Shown in pieces: positions 34,500 through 45,046 of a stretch of DNA of 64,000 nt. Under the pieces are notes generated by a model. That model saw only the letters and a program-made list of their open reading frames with translations, did not search any database and had not been told where the DNA came from. The position numbers and the translations under genes are program-made. Position 1 is the first letter of the stretch. Every line of letters begins with the position of its first letter. This DNA comes from Brassica napus (taxonomy: Eukaryota > Streptophyta > Magnoliopsida > Brassicales > Brassicaceae): positions 50,491,374 through 50,555,373 of the forward strand of contig NC_063450.1 in assembly GCF_020379485.1 (NCBI RefSeq). The letters run 5' to 3'.

Positions 34500-35278
34500 T
34501 TTGGGACGCAAGCTACAGAAGCTTCCAACTTCGAGCAAGACACTCCTGTGGAGCGTAAAGAACGGAGGTCTTAGACGCCAACCGATGATGTAGTCCTCAC
34601 CAGCTTTTGGATAAGCACCTGCAAAGATGTTGTTGTTGGGAATGAGCAGAAGTCTGTGGCCTTCTGGAAGAGAATAGCAGACTACTTTGCTGCTAGTCCG
34701 AAGCTTGCAGGCTGTGAAAAAAGAGAGACAATGCACTGCAAGCAATGGTGGCAAAAGATCAATGATCTTGTCTGCAAGTTCTGTGGAGCATATGAAGCTG
34801 CAGCAAGAGAGAAAACTTCAGGCCAAAATGAGAATGATATTCTCAAACAAGCTCACGTTATCTTCTTCAACAACTATAAAAAAAAAATCACCCTGGAGCA
34901 TGCGTGGAAGGAGCTTCGCCATGACCAGAAGTGGTGTGATCTATCTACCGAGAGAACCTCTAAAAAGAGAAAATGTAAGGACGGTGCACATTCCTCAACA
35001 TCTCAAGCAACTGACAACAACACTGGTGAAGCGGATGAGGGAACGGATCAGCCCCCTGGTGTTAAGGCAGCTAAGCGCCGTGGTAAGAAGCCAATGGAAG
35101 AGGGGAAGGGGCTGTGTGAATTTGAGCGGATGTGGTCTATTAAGCAATAGGATTTGAGTAAGAAAGAAAGGCTCTCCAAGATAGGTCTACTTGACCGTCT
35201 ACTTGCTAAATCAGAGCCACTCCATGAGTACGAAGAAACTCTAAAGAAGGCGCTCATTACTGAGTTATTCTCCACATA
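34500..35278 (+). pseudogene. Harbinger ORF1 (SANT/Myb-like DNA-binding accessory protein), broken
   Basis: The reading frame contains TPTDDVVLTSFWISTCKDVV, AFWKRIADYFAASPKLAGCE, KQWWQKINDLVCKFCGAYEA and EHAWKELRHDQKWCDLS, the trihelix/SANT-like pattern with paired Trp residues of PIF/Harbinger ORF1 proteins. A basic linker (RTSKKRKCK) and an acidic coil follow (SKKERLSKIGLLDRLLAK). In-frame stops occur at about 34572 (before TPTDD) and about 35148 (after WSIKQ). In the family this protein helps nuclear import and terminus binding of the transposase. Confidence 0.8.
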
Positions 35279-35740
35279 GTCTAAGGAAGAAGCTCATCTG
35301 TTTAAGTGTCTTTGTATTAGGTCTGTCGAGTTGTTTGTTATCTGTTTCATGCTAGTTCTTTGTTGTCTGTTTCATGTTCATGTACTTGTTATGTTTAAGT
35401 AATGAGAATGATGAGTTGTTTGTTGTTCTGTTCTTATGTTTCATGTTCTTGCTCTTATTATGTTTCATGTTCTTCTTTCAGGTCAACAGAGGAAACATAG
35501 CGGAGCATCTCTTTGTTGTCTTCTGTCACAAAGAAAGAAGAGGCTGCATACTGCCTTGTAACAATAAGGTAATGGGACTACTCATTACCATCAAAGCCAC
35601 ACATCATGTTCCGTTTGAAACCAACACAATACGTTGCATTGGTAGTAATGAGTGTTCCCGCTACCATATTGAGGTTGGAGAGCTACGGAGTTGCATTTTC
35701 AGGTCAATCATGTATCACAGCCTCTCTTGTAAACTCAAGT

Positions 35741-35816
35741 CTTGTACTCTTCTAGTGTAATCACATGTCACAGGTTGTCTTGTACTCTTCTAGTGTAATC
35801 ACATGTCACATGTTGT
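35741..35816 (+). repeat. 38-bp direct repeat, two copies
   Basis: CTTGTACTCTTCTAGTGTAA followed by TCACATGTCACA is repeated with period 38. Degenerate CACGGACTGTCTTG units follow to about 35950, between the two Harbinger genes. Confidence 0.75.
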
Positions 35817-36287
35817 CTTTGTTTCACGGACTGTCCAGTTTCACATTGTATTGTATGTCACGGACTGTCTTGGACTGTCCTGGAGTGTAATCACATCTCA
35901 TGTCCCGGACTGTCCTGTTTCGTTTGTCTTGTATGTCACGGACTGTCTTTGTTCACATGTCTATTGTTTTGGTTTCATCAAGTAGTATAAAGTATTGAAG
36001 CTGCTCTCTCTCATTCATGTCAATTGTTCTTGTTTCATCAAACTCTCTCGCTTCTTTCTGATCACAAAGTCACTATATCTTTTTCGCTCTTCTTACCAGG
36101 CCAAATCTTCTATCTTTTTCACTCTATCATCGCCAAAAATCAAAGGCAAATCAGAAAGTTATAATTCAAAAAGTCAAATCAGAAAATCACAAAGTCACTC
36201 TATCTTTTTTTCTCTCCTCTTACCAACCCTTTTCTCACCAAACGAAGATTATTAATTAAAAAAAAAAATCTCTTTTGGATCACAAGT

Positions 36288-37596
36288 ATGACATCTTCCT
36301 CTCAAAACACTTTTGAAGATTCACTTGATGATACATTTTATCAATATTTTAATCAATACTTTTATCAAACCTTTGAGAATTTTACCATTGGTCATCAAGA
36401 AGAACCAAGGAAACAAAGAAAAAATGAGCTTATATCGAAAGAAATCGTGAAGAAGGGCATATTCGATTATGGAATGATTATTTCAGTGAAACTCCGACGT
36501 ATCCTGAAAATATCTTCCGACGACGTTTTAGAATGAACAATCCATTGTTCATGCGCATTGTTGATCGACTCTCCAACGACGTTCAATATTTTCGGGAAAA
36601 AAAAATTGTCTCGGAAGGATTAGTCTATCTCCCCTTCAAAAGTGTACTGCAGCCATTTGTATCTTGGCATATGGTTGTAAGGGTGATACGGTCGACGAAT
36701 ACCTCCGGCTCGGTGAAACAACAACTCGGTTATGTGTAGAAAATTTTGTGGAAGGCACAATATATATGTTCGGCGAGGAGTACTTAAGAAGACCAACACC
36801 GACTGATCTTCAACGTTTACTTTATGTTGGAGAGCATCGTGGATTTCCCGGGATGATAGGAAGCATCGATTGTATGCATTGGGAGTGGAAGAATTGTCCC
36901 ACCGCTTAGAAAGGGCAATATTCTCGTGGTTCGGGTAAACCAACAATCGTTTTAGAAGTTGTTGCTTCATACAATCTCTGGATATGGCATGCGTTTTTTG
37001 GACCTCCAGGTACATTAAATGATATCAATGTTCTTGATCATTCACCTATTTTTGATGACATAATAAAAGGTCAAGCTCCAAAGGTCACTTTCTATGTCAA
37101 TGGAAGAGAATATCATATGGCTTACTATCTCACCGATGGTATTTATCTGAAATGGGTAACTTTTATCCAATATATTCCTATACCACAAGGGCCGAAAGCA
37201 GTTTTATTTGCTCAACGTCAGGAAGCTGTCCGAAAAGATGTCGAGTGTGCTTTTGGAGTCTTGCAAGCTCGCTTTGCCATTGTTAAAAATCCGGTGCTGT
37301 TTTGGGATAAAGTCAAAATTGGGAAGATTATGAGAGCATGTATCATACTCCATAATATAATAGTAGAAGACAAACGAGATGAATACACTCAATTTGATGT
37401 TTCAGAGTTCCAACAAGGAGAAGATAACAGAAGTTCACATGTCGATCTCACGTATTCTACAGATATCCCTACAAATATCGCAAATATGATGAATGTTCGA
37501 ACAAGAATTTGTGGTAGACAAATGCATCAGCAACTGAAAGATGATTTGGTTGAACATATATGGAAAAATTTTGGACGTGATGAAAATAACAACTGA
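36288..37596 (+). pseudogene. Harbinger DDE transposase, broken
   Basis: The N-terminal frame at 36533 (NNPLFMRIVDRLSNDVQYF) shifts near 36650 into ILAYGCKGDTVDEYLRLGET. It continues through FPGMIGSIDCMHWEWKNCPT, where the D of SIDCMHW is the first catalytic Asp. A stop follows at about 36907. Then come GKPTIVLEVVASYNLWIWHA and FFGPPGTLNDINVL (second Asp), and the downstream DVECAFGVLQARFAIV supplies the Glu. An alternating array of one frameshift and one stop makes it inactive. The motif order matches HARBI1/DDE_4 transposases. Confidence 0.88.
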
Positions 37597-38153
37597 GCTC
37601 GGATGCTTCTTTCAAATAATTCTTGTTTATTTTACTACTCTTTGGTTTCAAGGTTTTATTTAAAAGTCTATGTTTAAAATGTTATCTTTCATTATGTTTT
37701 ATGTAATAAAAAATTAATTTTAATAAAAAATGTTAAAAAATTTTAAAAATCCTAAAATAAGGGATTTGCGATGGAGGAGAAAAAATATCAAAGTTATTAA
37801 CTAAGTCTCTTACCAAAGTTAACTTCTTGAATACTAATATAATATAATTAAGAGACACATTATGGACTGTTAGGATAAAAATGCTCTCGAGTAGACCCTG
37901 GAGAATTGAGAGGACTTTACTAGAAAAAAAAAAGTAAAATTACAGTTGTGTAAGCGCTAGGCGCTTAGCCAATCAATGGCAGGATATGTGACAAGACATG
38001 TTATCCAACTCTTATTAGAAAGTCGGTCGAATAAATTTAGTAATCGCGTTTCTTCAAGAAATCGCGTTTACTGCAGAAATAAATATCTAAATAAATGTGT
38101 TTAAACATTGATAAGATTGGCATAGGGCCACAAAGATTCCACCTTCCTTGTAC

Positions 38154-38161
38154 TATATAAA
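38154..38161 (+). promoter_or_regulatory. TATA box of ERF copy C
   Basis: TATATAAA in the same context as in copies A and B. It lies 98 bp before the ATG, the difference from A being a small insertion (AAATATTCTC). Confidence 0.7.
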
Positions 38162-38251
38162 GAGGCCTAAATATTCTCTTGTTTTCAAACCTTAACACAT
38201 TGGATCCTTTCTCCGTGAGCGATAAGTTATTTTCAGTTCGACTCCACGTAC

Positions 38252-39073
38252 ATGGATCATTCAGAAAACATTCCCTCTTGCGATCACAAACCTCCTCGTT
38301 TGCTCACAAGAGATCAAGAGCACGTGATCATGGTTTCTGCTCTGAGACAAGTCATATCCAACGTCCGAGGTGACAATTCATCATCGAACTCGGTTGCATG
38401 CGAAGCTCTTCATCAACCTTTGGACGCTGGCCCTTGTCCTCTCTGCAATATTACCGGTTGCTTAGGTTGCGCATTCCAAGTGCATGAAGAGATAGAGAAG
38501 GAGAAGAAGCACAAAGGTGTGAGGCAAAAGCCATCAGGTAAATTATATATATTCCAATAAATAATTTTGTTCCAACATAACCAAATTGTAGGTGGCCTAG
38601 TGGTAGTGAAATGGTTCTCTTGTGTCCTGGATATAAACCATTTTTGATACGAAATGTTATTCTTCAAATTAGAATTTCCAAAACAAATTGACTTCATACC
38701 TAAAATTATGGTCTATGGTCCAGAACTTGCATGGTAATTAAAAAAAAATTTCCAACAGGTTTGGGTTTATGTTTTTACTAGCACAATTTATGTATTTCCA
38801 TGCATAACCCATCAGGTTAACTATGTTCCAACTCGTTACATTATGTTCTAGTAGTTCATGTACTTCCATAAACTATCAGGTAAATGGTCTGCCGAGATAT
38901 GGGATCCGAGTTTGCAAAGAAGAAGGTGGCTTGGAACATTTCCAACAGCTAAAATGGCTGCGGAGGCTTACGATGATGCGGAGTCTAAGCTTGTCAAAAG
39001 AAAGGCAGCAAGAAGTGGCACAATGAACGGAGATGAACCATCCATACACCGAGAAGACGAGGGTGGAAAATGA
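38252..39073 (+). CDS. AP2/ERF transcription factor, group X-like, copy C
   Basis: Same 159-residue, two-exon model as copy A (38252-38537 and 38880-39073), with the 11-bp-repeat-bounded intron at 38538-38879. Only a handful of bases differ over the whole gene. In the coding part these include a silent CGA/AGA codon in SALRQV and Pro to Gln in GCAFQVH. The [12 protein letters not shown] motif and the altered AP2 contacts (KPSGKW, AEIWDP) are shared. The promoter-proximal 100 bp are also conserved, but further upstream the flank is diverged and has been replaced by a Harbinger transposon 365 bp before the ATG. If expressed, it would probably have a regulation different from copy A. Confidence 0.82.
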
Positions 39074-39349
39074 TTTAGAAATTGTTTGGTCGTGTTTCAC
39101 TCGAACTAAACATGCAGTGAAATTACACACACATATCATTTAAATATTGTATCTGACCACATTGTGATTGTTTCTTTTTAGTTTTAGCTTTATAATTAAA
39201 TTTGATTTTTCTATTTTTTTCATATTGATCATCGTGTTTTTAAGCGTTGCATGAAATTAAATTTGGTTGTATTGTTTGAAATCATTACTTGTAATAAGAT
39301 AACCATGGATGGAGTGGAGATTGCAAATTAACCTACATTATTTAAAAAA
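39074..39349. other. 3' region of ERF C
   Basis: Diverges from copy A right after CATGCAGTG (about 39119). It retains the GTTGCATGAAATTAAAT motif at about 39246. No gene. Confidence 0.5.
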
Positions 39350-39784
39350 GGGCAAATCTCCAAAATAGCATCTTTCTAAGTTTATATCACAAAAATAGCA
39401 CTCAAAAACTAAAATGACCAAAATAACATTATATCTTTTGAAAATTTTAATTCTTTTATTTTTCAAAATTTGAAATCTTATCCCCAAAACCTCATTTCTC
39501 AACTCTAAACCCTAAACCCTAAACCCTAATCCCTAAACTCTAAACTCTAAACCCTAAACCCTAAACTCTAAACCCTAAACCCTAAACCCTAAACTCTAAA
39601 CTCTAAACCCTAAACTCTAAACCTTTAACTCTAAACCCTAAATTCTAAACCCCACCCTTTAACTCTAAACCCTAAATTTATGATTTTTGATAAAACATTA
39701 AGTGCTATTTTTGTGACTTTTGAACTTGAGTGCTAGTCTGAGAACAAAAACTTGATTTAGTGCTATTTTTGTCTTTTTCTCTTT
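39350..39784. repeat. AT-rich palindromic repeat element, copy 2, containing telomere-like CCCTAAA repeats
   Basis: The ends GGGCAAATCTCCAAAATAGC and (other strand) AAAGAGAAAAAGACAAAAAT match the element at 7997-8546 in reverse orientation. Its centre (39490-39675) is a run of CCCTAAA/CTCTAAA units. ERF B lacks the element at the corresponding position (about 26510). Confidence 0.6.
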
Positions 39785-40423
39785 AAAAAATCAGAAGACT
39801 TCACACAATATCTTTGTGTGTGTGTGTGTGTGACTGTGAGCTCGTACACATTCACACACATCAAACCCCAAGTTTGACAGATTTAAACATGAACTTCAAT
39901 GATCGGCAGATGGATTTGTTAGCAACTCGAGTGACTTCTTCAGATGTTCTACACCCGTAGTAGAGACTTCATCGAAAGATTGAGATCATGGATAATAATA
40001 GGCTTTCTTTCATTGTTCATCAGGACAATACTCTGTCGAGATGATCGAAAACCTGGTAAAGAGTCCTCATCATCCGTCACTCAAGGTCACTCTGTTCTCA
40101 GTTCCTGTCCTTAGTTTCTGGTTGGTTTAGACCATCTAAAACCTTACTTTGTGTCTGATTAATATATCAAAAAAGGAACTCGGTAGAGAAACAACTGTCA
40201 CTTTCCCTAGTGTGAAGACGCTTTCAGTTAAATCCTCATGACGATACAGAAAACAGACACAGAAGCAGAACTTCCTTTGCAAGTACCATGTCCGGCAACT
40301 TATGGTAGATCTATCTTGTTCATCCAATGAATAACCAAACGACAAGAGGAAACTATGGCTATTAATTGAAAAGAAAGAAGAGTAGCAAAATTTATGAAAA
40401 CTAGCTTGAGTTCCTTTCAAGCA
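39785..40423. other. Intergenic between ERF array and MGE2
   Basis: Right end of the ERF duplicated unit (to about 39990, matching 26660-26985) with a (TG)n run at 39815-39832. The MGE2 3' region follows. No gene seen. Confidence 0.45.
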
Positions 40424-41712
40424 TCAGATTCCTTCCTTGTCTTCTTGGCTCTCTCCTCCTTGAGTAACACCAACCTCAGCTGGTCTTATAACTCGATCAA
40501 ACAGCGTGTATCCAGACTGTAGATATCAACAACCAATCGTTACTAATTGGTGTTAAGAGACTATAGAATATGGAACAAAAAGAGAGAGAGAGCAAGTTTA
40601 CCTTCAAGACGTGAGCAACTGTGCCTTCTGGCTTAGAAGCATCAGGGACTTGGAACACAGCGTTATGTCTGTTTGGATCAAACGGCTCGTTGATAGGATC
40701 ATACTTCTCCATACCGAATTTCTTAAACACTTCAGCAAGCTGTTTCTCAGTCATCTCCACACCTTCTAAAAGTGTCTTCAAGAGCGGAGCAGCTCCAGCT
40801 GAATCTTTGGAGGTGTCGTCAAGCTTTGAGAAGCTTTCTTTGACAACGGAAGAAGCTCTTCCAAGATTATCCGCCACATCCAAAAGGCTCTTTGCAAAGT
40901 TCTGCAGACATACATACTCTCTCAGCGCACTGTTATATGATGTAAAAGAAGCTACAAAGCAAGTACTTTGTAGACACTAACCTGTATGGCGTACTTCTTG
41001 GTGTTTTCAGCGTCACGCCGTGTTCTGTCCATGACATTCTCCATCTCTGCGTAAGTGCGAAGAACTTTATCTTTCATTTGCTTAATCTCTTGCTCTTTCT
41101 CAGAGAGAAGCTCGTCCTTCTCAGATACAAGCTTCACCAAATCATCCATTGACATCTCCTCATCATCACTCTCGGAATCTGATTCAGGAACTGCAGCTCG
41201 TTTAGCACCTTTCCTCCTCCTCGAATCTTTGGAGGGTTCTGAGTGAAGACCTGGTTCGTTTGCCTCAGATGTAGCTTTCTCTTGACTAGTCTTCGAGGCC
41301 TCAGTGTTGCTCTCCTTGTCACTAGATTCAGGAGTGGTGGAGGAAGAAAAAGAGAACCTTTGAAGTGGAAACGAAACAAGAGACACCTGAGCTGCAACAA
41401 GCTGCCCCTAAAACAGAGTAAATCTTATTAATCGATTGTCAATGGAATACCACAGAGCCTAAAACACTGGATTGAGGTCAAATTGGGGAAACCCTTAAAC
41501 CCTAGCAAAACCCCCAAGATGAAATTCGGCACGAAAAATGATAAAATCTGAGTCAAAAATCTAACCTTTTGAGAGAATTCGTGAACGAGGGAGTGATTCC
41601 GGCTCGTGAATATAGGAGCCTGGTTCCTCGCCGGAAGAGCGGCCGAGGCGGAGAGAGAGGAGCGTAAGCCCGCGCTGCGGGAAACTCGAGAGAGGATTCT
41701 CGAAAGCAACAT
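40424..41712 (-). CDS. MGE2: Mitochondrial GrpE nucleotide-exchange factor (co-chaperone of mtHsp70)
   Basis: Releases ADP from mitochondrial Hsp70 during import and folding. The start at 41712 (MLLSRILSRVSRSAGLRSSL) is preferred over an upstream in-frame ATG at 41748, because it begins a typical Arg/Ser-rich mitochondrial presequence. Four exons on the minus strand: 41712-41566, about 41408-40983, about 40902-40603 and about 40520-40424. An acidic low-complexity stretch (PESDSESDDEEMS) precedes the long GrpE dimer helix (LVSEKDELLSEKEQEIKQMK). The core RTYAEMENVMDRTRRDAENT follows, then the beta domain FDPNRHNAVFQVPDASKPEG and HVLKSGYTLFDRVIRPAEVG. No lesion seen. The neighbouring genes favour the MGE2 rather than the MGE1 paralogue. 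Confidence 0.92.
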
Positions 41713-42059
41713 CAGGGAATGCACAGAGAAACAAGGCTGAGAGATCAAGACGAGAAGAGAAGATAATCGAATTATTTTTGAGGAGAAATGTTTGTTTCCA
41801 GAGGTATAGTTAGTGCGGAGAAGAGAGATCTACTTGTGTTTGTTTACGTGAATACCCTCACCGATGCACGAAGAGTGACTGAGCTTGTGAGGGTATTATC
41901 GTCAGTCCGAGATTTGAGAACCGTCTAGAATCAAAGCCAGCCGTCCTTGTATTGTTTGGACAGGCAAAGTCCACCTCTATTGAATTACACAAATTTACTT
42001 AGTAGGTATATATATCAATATGATTAAACGACTATCATCATAATAAATTCATAAGCTAC
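41713..42059. other. Upstream region of MGE2
   Basis: Leader and promoter, then AT-rich DNA. No other feature seen. Confidence 0.4.
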
Positions 42060-43078
42060 CTAGAAGGCGTAAACCAAGTAGAAATGTATCGGCAAAGTGG
42101 AGAAAAACGTATATTTAGATGCAAGCAAATGTGTATTTTAGAAGTTATGTCTGATTTGCTTGACGATAGAGAAATCATTGATATGGGCATTCGGAGAGAA
42201 ACCACGTTGGAGGAGGTGTTACTTAATCATCGGAGGAGCAAGAGACATAGAAGAGCTCTCCTGAATGATATTTAAAAGGAGAGTTGGGAGTTCTTATTTA
42301 AAAGCATGGTACCACAGAGAAGGATGTTGACTTGTGGCGTTGTTCCTCGGGGTTCAAACCCAAGTTTTCAACCCATGAGACATGGCAATTGACACGAGAG
42401 ATTGGAGTGTTGTGCACTTGGGGAAAAAGTAAATGGTTCTCTCAGGACACACCAAAGTATGCATTCATGGCTTGGATTGTGTCTCGAGACAGGTTATCTA
42501 CCATGGATTGTGTGTCCAGTTGGAGCCAAGGGGCTGATACTACGTGTGTATTATGCAAAAATGCTCGGAAAACAAGAAAGCATCTATTTTTTAGTATTCT
42601 TACTCAGCTCAGATTTGGGAACAACTTACTAAAGGGATTCTGCATAGTTCGTACTCCTCTACTTGGGATACTCTCTCAAGATTGATTACTGACTCGTCTA
42701 TGGAAAAGAAGAAGGCATTATGCCTTAGATATGCCCAAGCCACTATCTACACTATGTGGAGAGAACGAAACAAGAGGTGCCATGGTGAACCTTCTATGCC
42801 ACCGAATGTTTTGACTAAGCTGCTTGATAAAGCTATTCGAAATAAGCTTAGTCTGGTGCAGTCTAAGAGAGTAAAGGGTCTTGAAGGTGCTTTGCAATAC
42901 CGGTTTGGTACAAGACTGTAAATAAATTTTGATAGTTTTGATAAGAGATAGAACCTTTATAAAGGAGTGAAAGTTGTAAAGGAAAGTAATTAGGAATAGA
43001 TTTTACTTTCAAAAATGGACCCACTTGATGTAAACAGATATTTTTGATGAATAAATTTAGCATTCATTCAAAAATAAA
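42060..43078 (+). pseudogene. 5'-truncated LINE (non-LTR retrotransposon) 3' end with zinc-binding RVT domain
   Basis: The frame at 42332 gives FKPKFSTHETWQLTREIGVL, TPKYAFMAWIVSRDRLSTMD and TTCVLCKNARKTRKHLFFS, the plant LINE reverse transcriptase zinc-binding (zf-RVT) motif with its C-x2-C..H pattern. After a frame change near 42600 it continues WDTLSRLITDSSMEKKKALC and YTMWRERNKRCHGEPSMPPN, ending RFGTRL. The RT and endonuclease domains are absent, so the copy is 5'-truncated. It ends in a short A-rich tail (TTCAAAAATAAATA). The target duplication was not identified. Confidence 0.8.
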
Positions 43079-43637
43079 TATGTATTTTGGAACTTAACAA
43101 ACATTTATGTGTTGTTCTTACAGTTTTGTAGCTTGTGCCAATGATCAGGTTGGTTGGTCGTTTATCTTGATCAAGCTTAGAGAATGGTGTAAAAGAACTA
43201 TTTTTCTCACTATATGTTGGTGTAACTCCTTAGAATGCTATTTTGATGTTATAAAGACATCAGATTAATATAATAATATCTGAAGATTGTTGATCTAGTC
43301 GAGACGTGCACTGGGCTGCTTGTGATTATCGGGCCGAGTATATCCACGATTCTTTGATTAATAATTTAATATTATATAAGCTGGTATCTATTTGTAACGC
43401 CTGATTGAGAAATTAACATCTTTGCTGACTAACAGTATCGTTATCTTAATTCCGTATCTTCAGAAAATCAATTCTTCCGATTTGTTTCTCAAAATCAGTT
43501 ACATTAAAAATTGTTTCCGATAAATTAGTCAGATCATATCATAAGTCATCGATCATCATACAATCCTAACAAATGTAACAACAAACAAATCTACGATTGT
43601 TGTATTTCTCAATTTCGACCAATGTACTCAACTAACC
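43079..43637. other. Intergenic, downstream of the LEA_2 gene
   Basis: No gene recognised; AT-rich. Confidence 0.4.
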
Positions 43638-44360
43638 CTAAGGAAAAACAGGGAGACGTACACGACAATCTTGTCGATCATCAAACGTCAAGCCCCAACT
43701 CTTTGTCTTATTGAGTTTATCATCATCATAATCATCACTAGACAACATAGCCTTCACGTTCTTGCAAACAGCCGTCATGTTCTGCTTTCCCCATACAGTA
43801 GAAGCTCCCGGATAAAACCCTACCCTCCCTAGAAACACCATATCAAGACCCACCACACTTCCCGTCATCGCCACATCATCCTCCATTCCCCGAGCCGCCT
43901 CTTCATCGATAACTCCGGTTTCATCTCCCTTCACAACTACCTCGTTCCCTTCCCCACCGCTCTGCCCGAACGCCCCTATTCTTACCGTTCCCACGTGTTT
44001 TCTTCTATAAAACACACACACCGAGGGACTCTCGTACGTTACACGGAGTTTCTCGTTGGGGTTTTTGATAGAGAACGTTGCTGACCAGATCGGGAGATGG
44101 TGTTCATTGAATGCTATATGCATGGAATGTATGTGAACGGTTGGTGGGGTTGGTGTGATCAATATGATTAACGCGATACCTGCTGTGGAAACACCGATGG
44201 TTGTGATGACGAGAAGGAGTTTAAAGAGGAATGACCAGCGTGAGGTGTTAGCTGATTCTGATATTTGTTCATTTGATGGTATTGACCTGAGTTCCGGAAC
44301 GTCTCCGGCATGGGTGACGGTGATTAGAAGTGGTTGTTTCCCCTCTTCAACCGTGTCCAT
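43638..44360 (-). CDS. LEA_2/NHL-type (NDR1/HIN1-like) single-pass membrane protein
   Basis: A single-exon gene of 240 residues. Residues about 43-68 (FLFKLLLVITTIGVSTAGIA, LIILI) form a transmembrane helix. The rest is an extracytosolic LEA_2 beta-sandwich: VHIHSMHIAFNEHHLPIWSA, FSIKNPNEKLRVTYESPSVC and VFYRRKHVGTVRIGAF are the strands and N-P-N turn typical of the family. The C-terminal part (YDDDKLNKTKSWGLTFDDRQ) is less conserved. Relatives act in pathogen response or as membrane-wall proteins, but function here cannot be assigned. The syntenic position next to MGE2 and GH17 supports a real gene. Confidence 0.8.
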   Translation of the reverse strand: MDTVEEGKQPLLITVTHAGDVPELRSIPSNEQISESANTSRWSFLFKLLLVITTIGVSTAGIALIILITPTPPTVHIHSMHIAFNEHHLPIWSATFSIKNPNEKLRVTYESPSVCVFYRRKHVGTVRIGAFGQSGGEGNEVVVKGDETGVIDEEAARGMEDDVAMTGSVVGLDMVFLGRVGFYPGASTVWGKQNMTAVCKNVKAMLSSDDYDDDKLNKTKSWGLTFDDRQDCRVRLPVFP

Positions 44361-45046
44361 GTTTGGTGAGGATGTAGAGTGTTGATAATGTTTTACACTT
44401 TTAATCAGTTATTATATAATTAGTCAGAATCAAAGTAGTTAAGAAGATATAAGATTTTGGATAGAATAGTACTGATACCATTATATATTCTTGTGTCATC
44501 AATATCAGGATAATTATTTCATTCCATAAAAAACATTTATACAATATATTTTTATTCTGAAAATTAAAGACTAATACATGTAGGATATATACTACTTTAT
44601 TTTTTGCTGAATTCATGTAAACTGCCGGCCGTAAATTCATGTATATGTTTTTCAAGAGTTTAACATTTTAACTCAAAGGTTGTCCAAAAATAACATTTTA
44701 ACTCAGAGATGAAATAATGTTGGTAAGATTTTCGTTTCGTTCTCTTATTTTTTTTTTATGGATAACAACGAATTTATGTTTGTTGGTATACATTTTTGAG
44801 ATTTTATTTTAAGGATGTAAATAAATAACTCGATGAAAGATTGAAGAGTTATTCAAACACGGATCATCCAGTGATATAAACTCTAAAAACAAAAGAGGAA
44901 CTCAGCCACAATGTTTTTTTTTTTTCAATGTTTAAAATATAAAAGATGAAATGTGTTTTATACAGTCAACAAAATATATTTCAGATTAGCAAAACAAAGT
45001 ACTATATTAAAAATAGTCATAATGCCGCTAATTAATTAAATTCGCC
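44361..45046. other. Intergenic
   Basis: LEA_2 promoter side and GH17 3' side. AT-rich, no gene seen. Confidence 0.4.

Larger units (their letters stand above)
32998..37886 (+). mobile_element. PIF/Harbinger DNA transposon (about 4.9 kb), inactive
   Basis: Terminal inverted repeats GAGCATCTTTATC (32998-33010) and, on the other strand, GAGCATTTTTATC (37886-37874) match at 12 of 13 positions. The element carries the two genes expected of the superfamily, ORF1 (SANT/Myb-like, about 34500-35278) and a DDE transposase (36288-37596), both with in-frame stops. ERF copy A shows the sequence without it (ACATTGTAGACC, about 19373-19384). The expected 3-bp TTA/TAA duplication is not evident: left TTA, right TCG. 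Confidence 0.85.

Noticed and set aside
39490..39675. Telomere or ancient chromosome-end fusion site
   Set aside because: Units are degenerate, short and lie inside a dispersed element with a sibling at 8 kb. Internal origin is more likely than a fusion.
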